Below, one piece after another: positions 23,597 through 36,890 of a stretch of DNA of 64,000 nt. The notes beneath the pieces are model-generated. The model did no database searches, was not told the origin of the DNA, and saw only the letters and a program-made list of their open reading frames with translations. A program made the translations under genes and the position numbers. Origin of the DNA: Nicotiana tabacum (lineage: Eukaryota > Streptophyta > Magnoliopsida > Solanales > Solanaceae). Within the stretch, counting starts at the first letter, position 1. Each line of letters starts with the position of its first letter. The stretch is from assembly GCF_000715075.1 (NCBI RefSeq), contig NC_134095.1, positions 58,090,419-58,154,418 of the forward strand. Reading direction: 5' to 3'.

Positions 23597-26500
23597 GGTG
23601 GTGGGGCCCAGCCCAATGTTATGCTCTTCCAGCCAAGCCCGGGGCTAAGGTTTCCGATGCAGTTATCACAGGTACTGTTCTGGTTTGTAGCAAAGCTACT
23701 TCAGTTTTATTTGATCCAGGATCTACGAACTCCTATGTGTCATCTTATTTTGCACCGTATCTGGTCATGCCTAGTAATTCTTTGAGTGCTCCTCTTTTTG
23801 TGTCTATACCCATGGGTAATTCTATTGTGGTAGATCAAGTCCATCGTTCATGTATAGTTGTGATTGGAGGTCTTAATACTCGTGTAGATTTGCTTCTTCT
23901 GGACATGGTTGATTTTGATGTCATATTAGGGATGGACTGGTTATCACCTTATCACGCTACCTTGGACTGTCATGCCAAGACATGACCTTAGCCTTGGCGG
24001 TTTACCCCGTTTAGAGTGGAGAGGGACTACTAGTCAATCTACCCGTAGTGTTATCTCTTATATGTAGGCTCGGAGTATGGTCGAGAAGGGGTATTTGGCC
24101 TATGTTCGTGATCCTAGTGCTGAGGTTTCTTCTATTGATTCTGTGCCTGTTGTTCGTGAGTTTCCTGAGGTATTTCCTGCAAACCTGCTGGGTATGCCAC
24201 CCGATAGGGATATTGACTTTTTCAATGATTTGGCTTCAGGCACTCAGCCCATTTTTATCCCACCGTATCGTATAGTCCCGCCTGAGTTGAAAGAGTTGAA
24301 GGAGCAGTTACAAGACTTTCTTGGAAAAGGTTTCATTACACCTGGTGTTTCGCCTTGGGGTGCGCTAGTGTTGTTTGTTATGAAGAAGGACGGATCGATG
24401 AGAATGTGAATTGATTACCAGTAGTTGAACAAGGTTACAATCAAGAATAAGTATCCACTGCGGGGAATTGATGATTTGTTTGATCAGCTTTAGGGTTCCA
24501 AGGTATTTTCGAAGATTAGCTTGAGATCTGGCTACCATCAGTTGAGGATTAGGGCATTCGATGTCCCTAAGACAGCTTTCCGCACTCGATACGAGCATTA
24601 TGAGTTCTTGGTGATGTCATTCGGGTTGACAAATGCCCCAATAACTTTTATAATTTGATGAATTGAGTGTTTAGGCCTTACTTGGATTTTTTTGTGATAG
24701 TCTTCATTGATGATATTTTGATCTATTTCCGTAGCCGGGAGGAGCACGAACAACATCTTAGAGTGGTTCTTCAGACTTTGAGGGATAGTCGGTTGTATGC
24801 TAAGTTTTTGAAGTGCGAGTTCTGGTTGAGTTCAGTTGCATTCCTGGGTCATGTTGTGTCAGCATAGGGTATTCAAGTCGATCCGAAGAAGATTGATGCA
24901 GTCAAGAACTGGCCCAGACCAGCAGCAGCTACAGAGACCCGGAGTTTCTTGGGATTGACAGGATATTATCGTTGGTTTGTGGAGGGGTTTTCATCTTTTG
25001 TAGCCCCGATGGCCAGATTGACCCAGAAGGGTGCCCAGTTCAGATGGTCAGACGAGTGTGAGGCGAGCTTTCAGAAGCTCAAGAGAGCTCTGACTACGAC
25101 ACCGGTGTTGGTTTTGCCCATAGGTTTAGGGCCTTATACAGTTTATTGTGATGCATCTTGTATTGGTCTATGCTTCACGACAGTTGAAGATTTATGAGAA
25201 GAACTATCCGGTTCATGATTTGGAGTTGGCAGCCATTGTTCACGCGTTGAAGATTTGGAGGCATTATCTGTATGGTGTGGCATGTGAGGTGTTCACGGAT
25301 CACAAGAGTCTACAGTATTTGTTCAAGCAGAAGGAGCTAAATTTGAGGCAGAGAAGGTAGTTAGATCTATTAAAGGACTATGATATCACCATCATATATC
25401 ATACGGGAAAGGCCAATGTGGTGGCCGACGCTTTGAGTAGGAAGTCAGCCAGTATGGGTAGTCTTGCTTATATTCTGGTCGGTGAGAGACCGCTTACTTT
25501 GGATGTTCAGGCTTTGGCCAATCAGTTCGTGAGGTTGGATGTTTCTGAGCCCAACCATGTGTTAGCTTGCACAATCGCTCATTCTTCTTTATTGGAGCGT
25601 ATCCGAGATCAGTAGTATGATGATTACTCATTTGTGTGTCCTTAGATACGTAGTGCAGCACAGAGGTGCCAAGCAGGTTACCTTAGGAGATGATGGAGTT
25701 TTGAGATTGTAGGGTTGAGTTTGTGTGCCTAATGTGGATGGGCTTCGAGAGTTGATTTTAGAGGAGGCCCATAGTTCCCGGTACTCTATTCATCCGGGCG
25801 CCACGAAGATGTATCAGGATTTGTAGCAGCATTATTGGTGGAGGAGAATGAAGAAGGATATCGTTGCATATGTGGCTTGGTGTTTGAATTGTCACCAGGT
25901 TAAGTACGAGCATCAGAGACTTGGTGGTTTGTTCCAGAAGATTGAGATTCCTGAGTGGAAGTGGGAGCGTATCACTATGGACTTCATTGTTGGACTCCCA
26001 CAGACTCAGATGAAGTTCGATGCAGTGTGGGTTATTGTTGACAGGCTAACCAAGTCAGCACATTTCATTCTTGTGGCAGTCTCCTACTCTTCCGAGAGGT
26101 TAGCTGAGATCTATATCCGGGAGATTGTTTGTCTTTATAGTGTGCCCAAGTGTATCTTTTTGGATCGAGGTACATAGTTTACCTCCCATTTTTGGAGAGC
26201 AGTTCAGCGAGAGTTCGACACACGAGTTGAGTTGAGCATAGCATATCATCCTTAGATGGACGGGAAGTCCGAGCGAACTATTCAGATTTTGGAGGATATG
26301 CTCCGAGCATGTGTCATTTACTTTGGAGGCTTGTGAGATCAGTTTTTGCCTTTAGTAGAGTTTGCTTATTACAACAACTACCAGTCGAGTATCTAGATGG
26401 CTCCGTATGAGGCTTTGTATGGTAGGCGGTGTCGGTCGCCGGTTTGATGGTTTGAGCTGGGGGAGGCTCGGTTGTTGGGTACGAATTTGGTTTAGGATGC

Positions 26501-27061
26501 CTTAGACAAGGTCAGGATCATCCACGATAGGCTTGGTACATCTCAGTCCAGGCAAAAAAGTTATGTCGACCGTAAGGTTCGTGATTTGGCATTCATGGTC
26601 AGTGAGCAGGTATTGCATCGAGTGTCGCCTATGAAGGGCGTGAAGAGATTTTGGAAGAAGGGCAAGCTTAGCCCTAGGTTCATTGGCCCGTTTGAGATTC
26701 TTGATCGAGTGGGAGAGGTGGATTACAGACTTGTGTTGCCACCGAGCTTATCAGCCGTGCATCCAGTGTTTCATGTGTCCATGCTTCAAAAATATGACGG
26801 CGATCCATCCCACGTGTTAGATTTCAGCACTGTCCAGTTGGACAAGGACTTGCCTTATGAGGAGGAACCGGTAGCTATTCTAGACCGGTAGGTTCGTCAG
26901 TTGACATCGATGACCTTTCCTTCTGTTCGTATTAAGTGGAGAGGTCAGCCCGTTGAGGCATCGGCCTGGGAGTCCATGTCCGATATGCGGAGCCGTTATC
27001 CCCATCTTTTCCCCGACTCAGGTACTTCCTTCTTCTGTCTGTTCGAGGACGAACGGTTATT
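23597..27061 (+). pseudogene. pol: pol (protease, RT, RNase H, integrase, chromodomain) of Tekay-type element, broken
   Basis: Domains in order: aspartic protease with LFDPGST (about 23706) and LGMDWL (about 23929); reverse transcriptase from about 24240 (GFITPGVSPWGA) to the active site VFIDDILIY (about 24700), both Asp kept; RNase H with YCDAS (about 25144) and [10 protein letters not shown]; integrase with a zinc-binding part (CLNCHQVKYEHQRLGGL, about 25878) and core start MDFIVGLPQT; C-terminal region with VSPMKG and a chromodomain-like segment ending IKWRGQPVEAS...YPHLF (about 26930-27010). Many codons for Arg, Gln or Trp have become TGA or TAG (near 24407, 24421, 24493, 24865, 25357, 26176), consistent with C-to-T decay. 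The terminal FEDERLF frame ends at TAG 27062. Confidence 0.9.
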
Positions 27062-27075
27062 TTAGAGGTGGAGGA
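27041..27075 (+). promoter_or_regulatory. Conserved 14-nt inverted repeat and polypurine tract
   Basis: GTTCGAGGACGAAC (27041-27054) has 5-nt arms and a 4-nt centre and is followed 21 nt later by the 3' LTR. The purine tract AGAGGTGGAGGA (27064-27075) abuts the LTR and would prime plus-strand synthesis. Confidence 0.75.
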
Positions 27076-30035
27076 TGTGATGACCCAAAAGGTCATCACT
27101 TGTTTTAAAAGTAAATTCTGTATTTAGAGGCCTTAAAATCCTCTTTCAGCATCACCTCAATTTGTGTGCGCAGTCCGGGCGCTTAGCCGGAGAGCCATTT
27201 TGTGAAAATATGTGAAAAATGATGAATTTTGCATTTAAAATGAGTTTGAGTTGATTTTGGTCAACATTTTGGGTAAACGGACCAGGAACCGTGATTTGAC
27301 GATCCCCGAGGGTCCGTAGGAAAATATGGGACTTCGGCATATGCCTAGAATCGAATTCCGAGGTCCCAAGCCCGAGAAATGAATTTTTAAAGAAAATTAT
27401 TTTCTGGAATATTTATGAATTTTTGAAAATAAAATGTGGGTAAAACTCGATGGTATCGGGCCCGTATTTTGATTCCGGAGCCCAGTACAGGTCTTAAGAT
27501 AAGTCTGTAAAATTTTGTAAGAAACGGACTTGAAACGACGTGAATCTGATCGTTTTTGAGAAAATTGGAAAAATTTGAAGTTCTTAAGAAATTTGATGCT
27601 AAATTCATAGTTATTGATGTTATTTTAGTGATTTGAATGCACGGGCAAGTCCGTATGATGTTTTCAGGTTGGTTTGCATATTTTGTTTGGAGCCCCGAGG
27701 GCTTAGGTGAGTTTTGGATAGGCCAGAGGTGGATTTTGGACTTGAGGAATTGCAGATTTCAGCTGTTGCATGGTAGGCCTGCAAGCTTCGCATTGCGAGT
27801 TCGCAAATGCGAAGGCTATGTCACAAATGCGAACAATAGCCCAGGCCAACTTACTTCGCAAATGCGAGGGATCGATCACAAATGCGATCCCCCAGTTTTA
27901 GCCAGATGTCGCAAATGCGATACATTGTTCGCAATTCCCATTTCGCAAATGCAAAAACTGCTTCACAAATGTGAACTTAGCAGAATTCTGGGTTCGCAAT
28001 TGCGACATCTACAAGCTGCAATTTTACAACTTAGCCGAAAATCTTTCATTTTTCACACTCTTTCAAAACCAAAACACTCTTGGGCGATTTTTCAAAGGCA
28101 ACTCTTCTTCCAAATCAATTGTAAGTCAATTTTAACTCGTTTCCTTCAATCATTAACATCTTTTCACATGATTTCAACTCAAAATTAATGATTTTCATGG
28201 GGGAAATTCGGTGTTTTGAGTAGAACCTAGGTTTTTTAAAAATTGGGGATTTGGACCTCGATTTGGGGTCCGATTTCAAAACAAATTATATATTTGAGTT
28301 CATGGGGGAATGTGTGATCGGGTTTTGGTTCGAACCTCGGGTTTTGACCATGTGGGCCCGGGAGAGATTTTTGACTTTTTGGGTAAAACTTTAGAAAACT
28401 CATTTTCATGCATTAGAATTGATTCATTTAGCATTTATTGATGTAATTAAGTAACTTGTGGCTAGATACGAGCGAATTAGTGGTGGAATCAAGAGTTAAA
28501 GCGATAGTAGAGGCTTGAATTGTGTTCGTGGCATCGAGGTAAGTGTTTGGTCTAACTTTATCTTTAGGGATTAGGAGTCGAGTCCTATTTGCTATGTGGT
28601 AATTGTTGAGTACGACTTATAGGCATTGTGACGAGTATCTATACGTTTGTGCCAAGCATGCCCGTGAGTCTTATATTGTGATTATTATGACTTCGTTGTA
28701 TTATTCATGCCTTGAGGATGATTTCTATTGTTGGGAAAGTTTGTGATAGTAATTGTGATATTTGAACATTGAGGAGCGTTGGCTCAAATTGTACAATGAA
28801 ATGTGAAAGTATACATGGTAATTAAATCTTCTGATGCATTGGATCAAGTTGTGAAGTGATTTGTGAAGTAAAAGTGAGAAAAATAAGAGATTTATTACGT
28901 GGCCTCCCTTGCCGAGATATTGTTGCTTTTGATGTTATCTCCCTTGCCGGGATGTTGATGTTTCTTTTGATGTTGTTCCCTTGCCGGGACTTGATTGTTG
29001 AACTATTGTTCCCTTGCTGGGATTCTTATTGTAATTTCATTTATTTCCTTGCCCTATTGTTTGTGATTGTTGTTTGGGCAAGGAAGAGTGTTAAAGCACG
29101 AAGGGTGATGCCGTGTATTGTTTTGGTGAGAGAGTGTTAAAGCACGAAGGGTAATGCCAGGTATGATTTGTGAGGAAAGAGTGTAAAGCACGAAGGGTGA
29201 TGTTGTGCCACATGATGTACCATTCCGTGCCAATTATATTGATTATATGGTGAGGACGAGAGTAAAATCACGAAGGGTGATGTCGTGCACATTTTCATTA
29301 CTTGATTGCTTTGGTGAGGACGAGAGTAAAAGCATGAAGGGTGATGTCGTGCACTGGTTGATTTCTGATTCCTTGTTGATATCTGAGAAATGTTGTTTCT
29401 TTCAGTTACCTGTTGTCTTTCTATTCTAAATTGATAGTTCTCCCACAGCATGTTACCCATCCCATACTTAACTGTATATTATTATTCTTCTTTTCCGTTG
29501 TATATAGTTAAATTGCACAGGTTTATTTGGTAGTCTGGTCCTAGCCTCGTCACTACTTCGCCAAGGTTAGGCTAGGCACTTACCATCACATGGGGTCGGT
29601 TGTGCTGATACTACACTCTGTACTATGTGCAGATCCTGGAGCAGCAGCTTTTGGACTGTAGATTGGAAGGCTACCTTCAGGCGTCCGGAGGCCCTGGCTT
29701 CTCTCTCTATCCCTTTACTCCTGTTTCATTTACTTAGTTCAGAAACAATGTATCTTGTATTTTTCAGACTTTGTATGTAGTATTCTTAGATCGTCTGTGA
29801 AGCTGTGACTCCAGTTCTGGGTAGTCTTATTTAAATAGTTGTATTGGTTATACTCAGTAATTTTATTATTTTTCTTCCGCTTGATATAAATTCCATTGTC
29901 TTTAAGTTATTGCTCATAATTTCTTGTAAAGGATTAAAATGGGAAAAAGGTAATTTGTTCAAATAGTCGGCTTGCCTAGCTCACACTAGTAGGTGCCATC
30001 ACGACTCCCGAGGGTGGGAAATCCGGGCCGTTACA
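27076..30035 (+). repeat. 3' LTR of Tekay-type element, family B (2.96 kb)
   Basis: Starts TGTGATGACCCAAAAGGTC and ends CCGTTACA, followed by the CTTTT duplication. It is collinear with the 5' LTR, with scattered substitutions and small indels, for example loss of part of the GCAAATGCGA cluster (27785-28010) and of about 30 bp near 29680. Splice-donor-like ATTGTAAGTC lies near 28119. Confidence 0.92.
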
Positions 30036-30647
30036 CTTTTTCTCTGGGTGTGGTTATCCTGCCACTGATCCCATACGCTACTTTGCCACACTCCCACTTT
30101 GGTCAAACTCACTCCTCTATGCAACAGCTCGGCTCTTGTCGTCCACACTAGGCTTTCTAGGAGTTTAATCACCACAAGACACTTCCCACATGTCTTTCCT
30201 CGTCCTCTATCGCCCAGTTGTTCCCTTAAATCAACATTTATCTCGGTAGCACTTGCACGAACATATCACTTCTACTCTAAACCTTTCCGAAGATCATCTT
30301 TCTTAAGCCGTCAACATTAGAAATACCGATTAGATCCTGAACCTCCGCACACCGCGATCTTTGACAGCTGTTCCATGACACCATCTCACAATACACGACC
30401 TAAAGGCGAATTGAAGAATATCATAGCACTGGCAAACTTAACACATTCAATCAAGGACGACGACACTGTGTCGTAGATGAAAATTCTACCACACTTGATA
30501 ATACCAAGGCTCGTTATTCTATCAACCCAAACCTGATCAGTTTTAGTCCGATTTCCTTTCCTTCGTTGGAAATAAATACCGAATCTTTGAATCATGCACT
30601 GAGTAGACCTCCTTTCAAGTCGTTCCCTGCCCTAACACATAGTCAAG
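30036..30647 (-). mobile_element. Old gene-less retroelement, internal segment 2
   Basis: Continues the old minus-strand element interrupted at 18845; its first five bases are the right CTTTT duplication. It aligns with about 61080-61700. The reverse strand has a 69-residue open frame (30386-30595) with a diverged 107-residue counterpart at 61435-61758 (shared FIYDTVSSSLIE / FIFDAVSSSSME). This could be the trace of a real small gene or simple shared ancestry. I do not recognise the product. Confidence 0.7.
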
Positions 30648-32417
30648 TGTAACGACCCGATCGGTCATTTTGAGCTTCTGAACCTTGATTGCCAGTTCTC
30701 AGGCATTACTAGCCCCGTGTGACGTGTTATGACTTATGTAAATCGTCGGTTTTGGTTTTCAGGGTAATCGGAATGAATTTTGAAGAACAGTTCTCATTTT
30801 GAAGCTCAAAATTTGAAAGGTTTGACCAAATTTTAACTTGTTAGTATATGATCCTGTATTGTAATTTTTATAATTTTGTTAGTTTTGTTGAGTGAATTGG
30901 GACTTAGGAGAGTGATCGTAATGTATTTTAAAGGTTCGGAGTAGATTTAGGCTTGAATTGGCGAAATTGGAATTTTTGGCATTTTTCTTTTGATAGGCGA
31001 GATTTTATTATGGTGGACGGAATGGAATTTCAGAAATTGGAGTAGGTCCATTGTGACATTTGTGACATGTGTTGAAAATTTCAAGTTATTCGGATGAGGT
31101 TTGATAGTCTTTTTGAACGAAAGAGGAATTTGGAAGTCTTTGAATCCTTAGGCTTGAATTTAATGTGATTTTGGTGGTTTGATGTTGTTTTGAGTGTTCC
31201 GAAGGTTGGAACAAGTTTGAATGATGTTATGAGGTATGTTGGCATATTTGGTTGAGTCCCGAGGGCCTCGAGTGAGTTTCGGGTGGTTAAACGGATCAAA
31301 TTGCATGTTAAAAAGTTGCAGGTTTTAGCTCCAGTTCTGTTGCAGGGTTTTTCTTCATTGCGATCGCGTGAGGAGGCTCGCGATCGTGTATACCTATCTC
31401 ACGGGAATCATTTGGAGGTAATATTATTGACTTCATAACTCGTTTATATGTGATTAAAGGTCTAATTAGTGGTGAGAATTTGGAGAAATCAGTGCAATAA
31501 TGGGTAATTACGGCTTGAGATTAAGAGACCTTAAAATGGTAATTTGAGGGGTCATTTGGACTCCGATTTCAGTATTCTTTGTATGTATTGACTCGTGGGA
31601 GGATTAGGATCCTTATGGTGTAAATTTTATCGGATCCCGAGACATGGGCCCGGGGGCGGGTTTGGCCAATTTCGGGATTTTTGAGTTAATTCGATTATTT
31701 TCGCTTGGGCTTTGTTCCTTTAGCGGTATTAATGATGTGGAACTAATTTTGGTTAGATTTGGAGCAATTGGAGACTGATTCGAGAGGCAAAGGAACCACA
31801 GGCTAGAGTTGGGACCGGATAGAGACAAGTAATGATTGTAAATGTTGTCCTGAGGGTTTGAAACCCCAGATTTCACATCGTTGTGCTATTTTGAGGTGAC
31901 GCACATGCTAGATGACGAGCGTGGGGTCGTACAACATTGGGGATTGTGACTTAGTCCGTCCTGTATGACTGTTTAACTGCCTATTTGAATGAAAACTTTT
32001 TGTTATCATCATGTTTTGGGCTAAATACTATGTTTGGGCCTCGTGCCAACCGCCTTGGACTCTTATGGAACTTTTATTACTTTTCCTTACTGTTTTGACT
32101 TAATAATTGTACTCAGTCATGCTGCATTTTTAAAATTTTCTGACTCAGCCTTATTTACTAAATTTTGGCAGTATAAATGATATTTGAGCTGAACGCCCTA
32201 TTTTACTGATAGTCCAAGTGAATTGTGAGGTTGATGGCTGAGAGAGGCCGAAGGCCTGATTGTGAGATTGATGACTGAGAAAGACCGAGGGTCTAATTGT
32301 GAGGTTAATGACTGAGAGAGATGAGAGATCGAGGGCCTGGTTGTAAGGAATATATATTTATGGATCGAGCTGCACGTCGCAGCAATATGTGTGTGTGTGT
32401 GTGTGTATATATATATT

Positions 32418-32449
<32 letters not shown>

Positions 32450-33601
32450 TGTATATATGTATATGGATCGGGCTGCACGCCACAACGATATGTTGGATCG
32501 GACACCCCCGTGAGCGTAGTCGACTATATATATGGATCGGGCTGCACGCCGCAAAGGTTATTATATGGTACCTATTGAGTGTTAGTGCTAAGTGTGAGCG
32601 CTGATTGATAAGAGTTGAGTCATGAGTGACTGAGAGGCTTGTCCGAGGGGCTATATATACATGTATACGAGTGATGCTTTGCCTGAGGGGCCTGTTTATG
32701 AACATACTGGTTCCACTCCTCCTTAAAGTGAGTTTCTATTGAATGTGTTGATTTAATTACTACTTTCACTCATCTTTAGATCGAGCCTCTATTGAAAATG
32801 TTAAACAAAATGTTTTTAAGCAACCTTCCTTTAAACTGAAGTTTTTACAAGGCATTCGGAATTTAGTCACTGATTTTGCTTTTTTACTTCCACTGAGATT
32901 TTTAAGTTACGAAAAGGTTATGAATTTCTATTTGCCCAAGGGTTGTATGCAAATTATGTTATGGCTGAGGGGGCGATTAAGATTTTCATCACTTTCACTA
33001 TAAATTTCACTAAACTTCTACTGAAAACTGTTAGAAAGGCATTTTTAAAGGATTATTCCGAAATGGGAGTTGAACGAGATGATTTGATTTGTATCTTGTT
33101 TTGGAAACGTCCGGTATCCTCTGTGGTGCCATGATGTGGTTTACGTGATTTCTTGCTGCTCAAACCTTATTTATTTTTATTACTTATTGAGTTGGAGTAC
33201 TCACATTACTCCTACACCTCCTGTGCAAATTCAGGTATTTCTGAACCCGGTAGCGAGTATTGATCACTCAGAGGCAGAGTCATCGGAGTTTAGCAAGGTA
33301 GCTGTCCGGCGTTCGCATCATAGCTTTTCTCCCCCTTGTTTTTATTAGATTGTATTTAGTACATTTTTTAACTTTTCATTGTATTCGGATTTTTTGTAGA
33401 TGCTCATGACAAGTGATACCCCGATGTCTGGCTTGTGTAATTATTTCGCGCTATTCGTTTAAATTTACATCATGAGATTACTAATAAATAAATGGTATAA
33501 AAATGACTTTTATTGAATAATGGTTGATTCGGGAGTTGTGCCGGCTGGCCTAGTTTTACGATAGGCGCCATCAGTACCGGGTCAGTTATTGGGTCGTGAC
33601 A
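30648..33601 (+). repeat. 5' LTR, family A2 (2.95 kb)
   Basis: From TGTAACGACCCGATCGG to TTGGGTCGTGACA. It contains a short CG palindrome block around CGCGATCG (31345-31395), a splice-donor-like GGAGGTAATA (31414-31423), a microsatellite (32387-32462) and copies of a GATCGGGCTGCACGCCGCA minisatellite. Confidence 0.88.
32350..32575 (+). repeat. Minisatellite plus GT/AT/TATG microsatellite in LTR A2
   Basis: Three copies of TGGATCGGGCTGCACGCCGC (starting near 32362, 32464 and 32534), with (GT)n, (TA)n and (TATG)n runs between the first two (32387-32462). The equivalent place in the 3' LTR holds a pure (TA)n run instead. Confidence 0.85.
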
Positions 33602-33604
33602 AGT

Positions 33605-33616
33605 TAGTATCAGAGC
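33605..33616 (+). promoter_or_regulatory. Primer binding site, tRNA-iMet (one mismatch)
   Basis: TAGTATCAGAGC differs by one base from the iMet-complementary TGGTATCAGAGC. It lies three bases inside the LTR, as in the coding element at 21878. Confidence 0.8.
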
Positions 33617-36600
33617 CTAGGTTATATAGGTGTCACGAGTCATGAGCAGGTTTAGTAGAGTCTCGCAGATCGGTACGAAGATGTTTGTACTTATCCTCGG
33701 GAGGTTACAGAACCTTTAGGAAAAACTTTAGATTCTTGAACTCTTATCGTGCATCCGTGATTCATCTTGAAATGTAACACTTTGAATTCCTTTCACGCAT
33801 TTGTATGCGCACATGAGTGCTTAGTATCAGATGTGCATTAACGGTTTGTGACTCCCTGATCGAGGGGCGATATGTGATCTCTGTGTGTTGATGTTGGGTC
33901 GGTCTAGAAGACTTGAGGCCGGATTTTTGCCTATAGCTTAAGCACTGAGGGGGTGATTGTGTGAGCACATGCTTTTGAATTTGTATGTCCGATAGTGTCC
34001 CTATTAGTGGGAGTGATGACTGGATAGCTATGTGATGAGAATGATGTGACTATGAGATGTGTGCGTATGATTTGAATGAGACAAGAAGGGTCTACTTGGG
34101 GGTAGGAAGAACTATCTGGTGCTTGATTTCCATCATGATTTGATGTATTGCCCGAGTCGTAGGCGGGTTGAAGGACCTTCTCATGTTGCCTAGGTGGGAA
34201 GTGAAGTAAATTTCACGTTGTGATATGAGTTCAGATTCAGGAAGATTAAGTGTCTGTGTAATGTTTCTGTCGGTGGAAAGGTATGAAGAGATGCTAGTTT
34301 TAGGCGAAGCAGGTGGATTATCTCCTGCGGATTATTCTGAAGTTTGCGTGATCCTTATGTCGTTTATTGGAAAATCTCTGTTACTAGTAAAAGATATATG
34401 TTACAATTTGAATTTGAGTTGTTTAAGAGAGTGGGCTTGACTGTTATGAGGGTGAATGCGAGTTTTGCAGAAGATTTAAAGTACTAAATGGTCTGTATTT
34501 CACGAGCTTATGAAGGATTGAGTTTAATCTCACTATGGTATTTGGTAGTAATAGAGTATATGCATTAGGAGTTATTATGTGTTTTGATTTATGGATTTAA
34601 GCCAAGTGGGGGAGTCTACTATTGATTAATTAGTTGCACGGTTATGTGCTATGCTAGTTCCAGTTTGAGGCATATGGGTGAACCAGTTATGACTTACGGA
34701 GGTTGAGGCCGAGGATGGTTCGAGTGAAGAAAATTTCAATAAATGTTATGTTATGCTTTATGGGTGTATGAGAATCATGGAATGACTTGAATTGTTATTG
34801 GCAATGATGTATGCTGCCTAGAGCCGAAAGTTGCTTGGTTGTATTAAGGTGAGGTTACATTCTGCTGTGTCAGAGTGCTAAAGGAGCACAAGTCATCTGG
34901 TTCATTCAATCGGTCTAATTGCAGTTTGGGTAGAGTGGATGACTCTCTAGAATGGTCCTAATGGGTTGTAGATGTTACATGTAACAATTGGAGACTTTCA
35001 AGTTATATATTTAGCTAGATCTGAGGTTCGCATTGGAGGGTGTCAAGACTCGTGGTATTTCTATATTATTATGGATTCTATTCATTAGTATCAGGAAGGT
35101 GAAGGTAATTCGGAAGGAACTCAGAGAATTAGGACAGGCTGGTAGTAGGTTGGATCGGCAAGGTAACGAATATGATCGGTTTTTGGGTGCTTATGATGCA
35201 CCGGATTTCTACAGGTGTTTCGTGTCAATGCTCTTTGGTTTTTATGGCATGCGTAGCTGGGTTAAGTTAGAGGAATTTAGTTCTGATAGTTTGGTCTTAT
35301 GCGAATAGAATTCGGAGAGTTCTTAATGGTTTCTACCATGGTTATAGATGTGTATTTTCTACTGGCGTGAGGAGCATGGGATGTATAATGATTTTCCCCT
35401 AGATGGGATCAAATGGAAAATTTCTTGGCTGGCTGAGTACATAGTTTCTTGTAGCTTGGAGTGGATTATAAAGTTTTTATATTTATCGTAGGATGATATG
35501 GTATATGCGGTATGTTGTGTGGGGTTGAGATTTGCATGTGTAAGGTCACAGTTCAGTTTTGAAAGGAAGTCAAAAATTCTTAGGCAGCATGGACAGCTTA
35601 AGATGACTAGATAAATGAAATCACTGATTGGTATGGCTTGATGAAGGTATACATTTCAGAAAGGGCGATGTGTTTGAGTTATGGATGCTTTATTGGTATT
35701 GTGACACTATCTTGTCTAATCAACTATTGATATTCAAGGTTTGCTTGGTGGCACAGGAGAATTTTTAGAAATACCCCTTGTGGGTGATCGAGTAGTAGGG
35801 ATGTGTCAGATATTCGGGCGGTGGAGTTGGGATCAGATATGGTGATTCGTGTGCTTTATGGATTTGGAGACTGGGAGTTCTTATGAACAGGTTATTTTGT
35901 GGTTGTGGACTGTGAAGGATGTGGGTAAGATAGTCAGATGATAGTATGTGCTATGATTCAGTCATTGTGAACCTTCAGGGGGTTATTTATCTATTGTGGG
36001 TGACCAGAGTTGATGTGTGGTTCATTGGTATGCCCAATAGGGATGTGTGTTCTGCACCGGGTCGAAATTGTTGACTCCGAACTGTTATTGTTGAGAGATG
36101 TGTCATTCCATTATTGTTGAGCTTATTTGTGTTCTAGAACAATCTATGAGTTACTCTTCTGTGTTACGAGGAGTTGTGGTTTGTTGGTTATATGCGCATA
36201 TGGTGCGATTCAATTTGAGCTTTATAGCAGAATTTGAGCGAGACGGGTAATTGGGCATTGCATGATTTGTCACGCATTGGGTATGTTCTTTCGGACTGAT
36301 ATGGCATTACATCATTTGCTTCTCCATGGTTATGGTGATTTACTTTTGGGTGCTAGGCACCAAATTGCACGTGGTTGTTGATTTTGAGCATAGTGACTTG
36401 AGGCTTAAAAATTTACTATGGTTCTTGCCAAAGGAGAGGGAGCTTCATGAATGGTTGATCTAAGAAATGGTTATGAATCTATGTGTTTCTTTTATCATTG
36501 GCAGTATACAGAAGTGTTGGAATGAGGCTTTGTTTGATCAGAGGCTTATTATCGAAATTCGCATGTTCTGAGCAACAGTTGTGATCAAAAGTTATCACTA

Positions 36601-36890
36601 CGAGAGTTTGAGCTATGTGGTATATCATGTAATTGCATCTGAGGTTGGTAGGTATGGCTTGTCATAGCTTGTTTGGTCTTGTTCAAAGTATAGATGTGAG
36701 ATTCTTATCTTGTGGATGATTTCAGAAGTGAAAATATGGTTCTAAGGTTTATGAGCTAGGTTGGATTGTGAAATTTCAGTTACATTGTTTTATCAAATCT
36801 ATATGAGATAGGGTGACATGGGATCACCCCCGGGTATGTGCATGTAAGGTTACACAACGATTTTATGATTTTCGGAACAACTCTGGACAC
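33617..36890 (+). other. Non-coding interior of LARD-like element
   Basis: About 3.3 kb. The first 110 nt match the leader of the coding elements, with GATCGGTAC starting at 33668, 67 nt from the LTR. After that I see no zinc knuckle, protease, RT, RNase H or integrase motif in any frame; the longest open frame is only 91 residues (35033-35308) and resembles nothing I know. Composition is even, without tandem repeats. It may descend from a coding element whose genes were replaced by foreign DNA. Confidence 0.65.

Larger units (their letters stand above)
18846..30035 (+). mobile_element. Complete Tekay/Del-type (chromovirus) LTR retrotransposon, 11.2 kb
   Basis: Two collinear LTRs (18846-21874 and 27076-30035) flank a 5.2 kb inside with, in order, a tRNA-iMet primer site, gag with zinc knuckle, protease, reverse transcriptase, RNase H, integrase and a chromodomain-like end, then a purine tract. 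Perfect 5-bp duplications CTTTT flank it (18841-18845 and 30036-30040), so both ends are original. The integrase block EIPEWKWERITMDF and the WRGQP motif near the C-terminus point to the Tekay/Del clade. Many stops and shifts make it non-autonomous now. It inserted into an older minus-strand element. Confidence 0.93.

Noticed and set aside
32305..32705. Frames with Tyr-Ile-His-Thr repeats as a repeat protein
   Set aside because: They are translations of the GT/AT/TATG microsatellite.
35033..35308. 91-residue frame in the LARD-like interior as a remnant gag
   Set aside because: No zinc knuckle, no capsid-like blocks and no counterpart in the coding elements.
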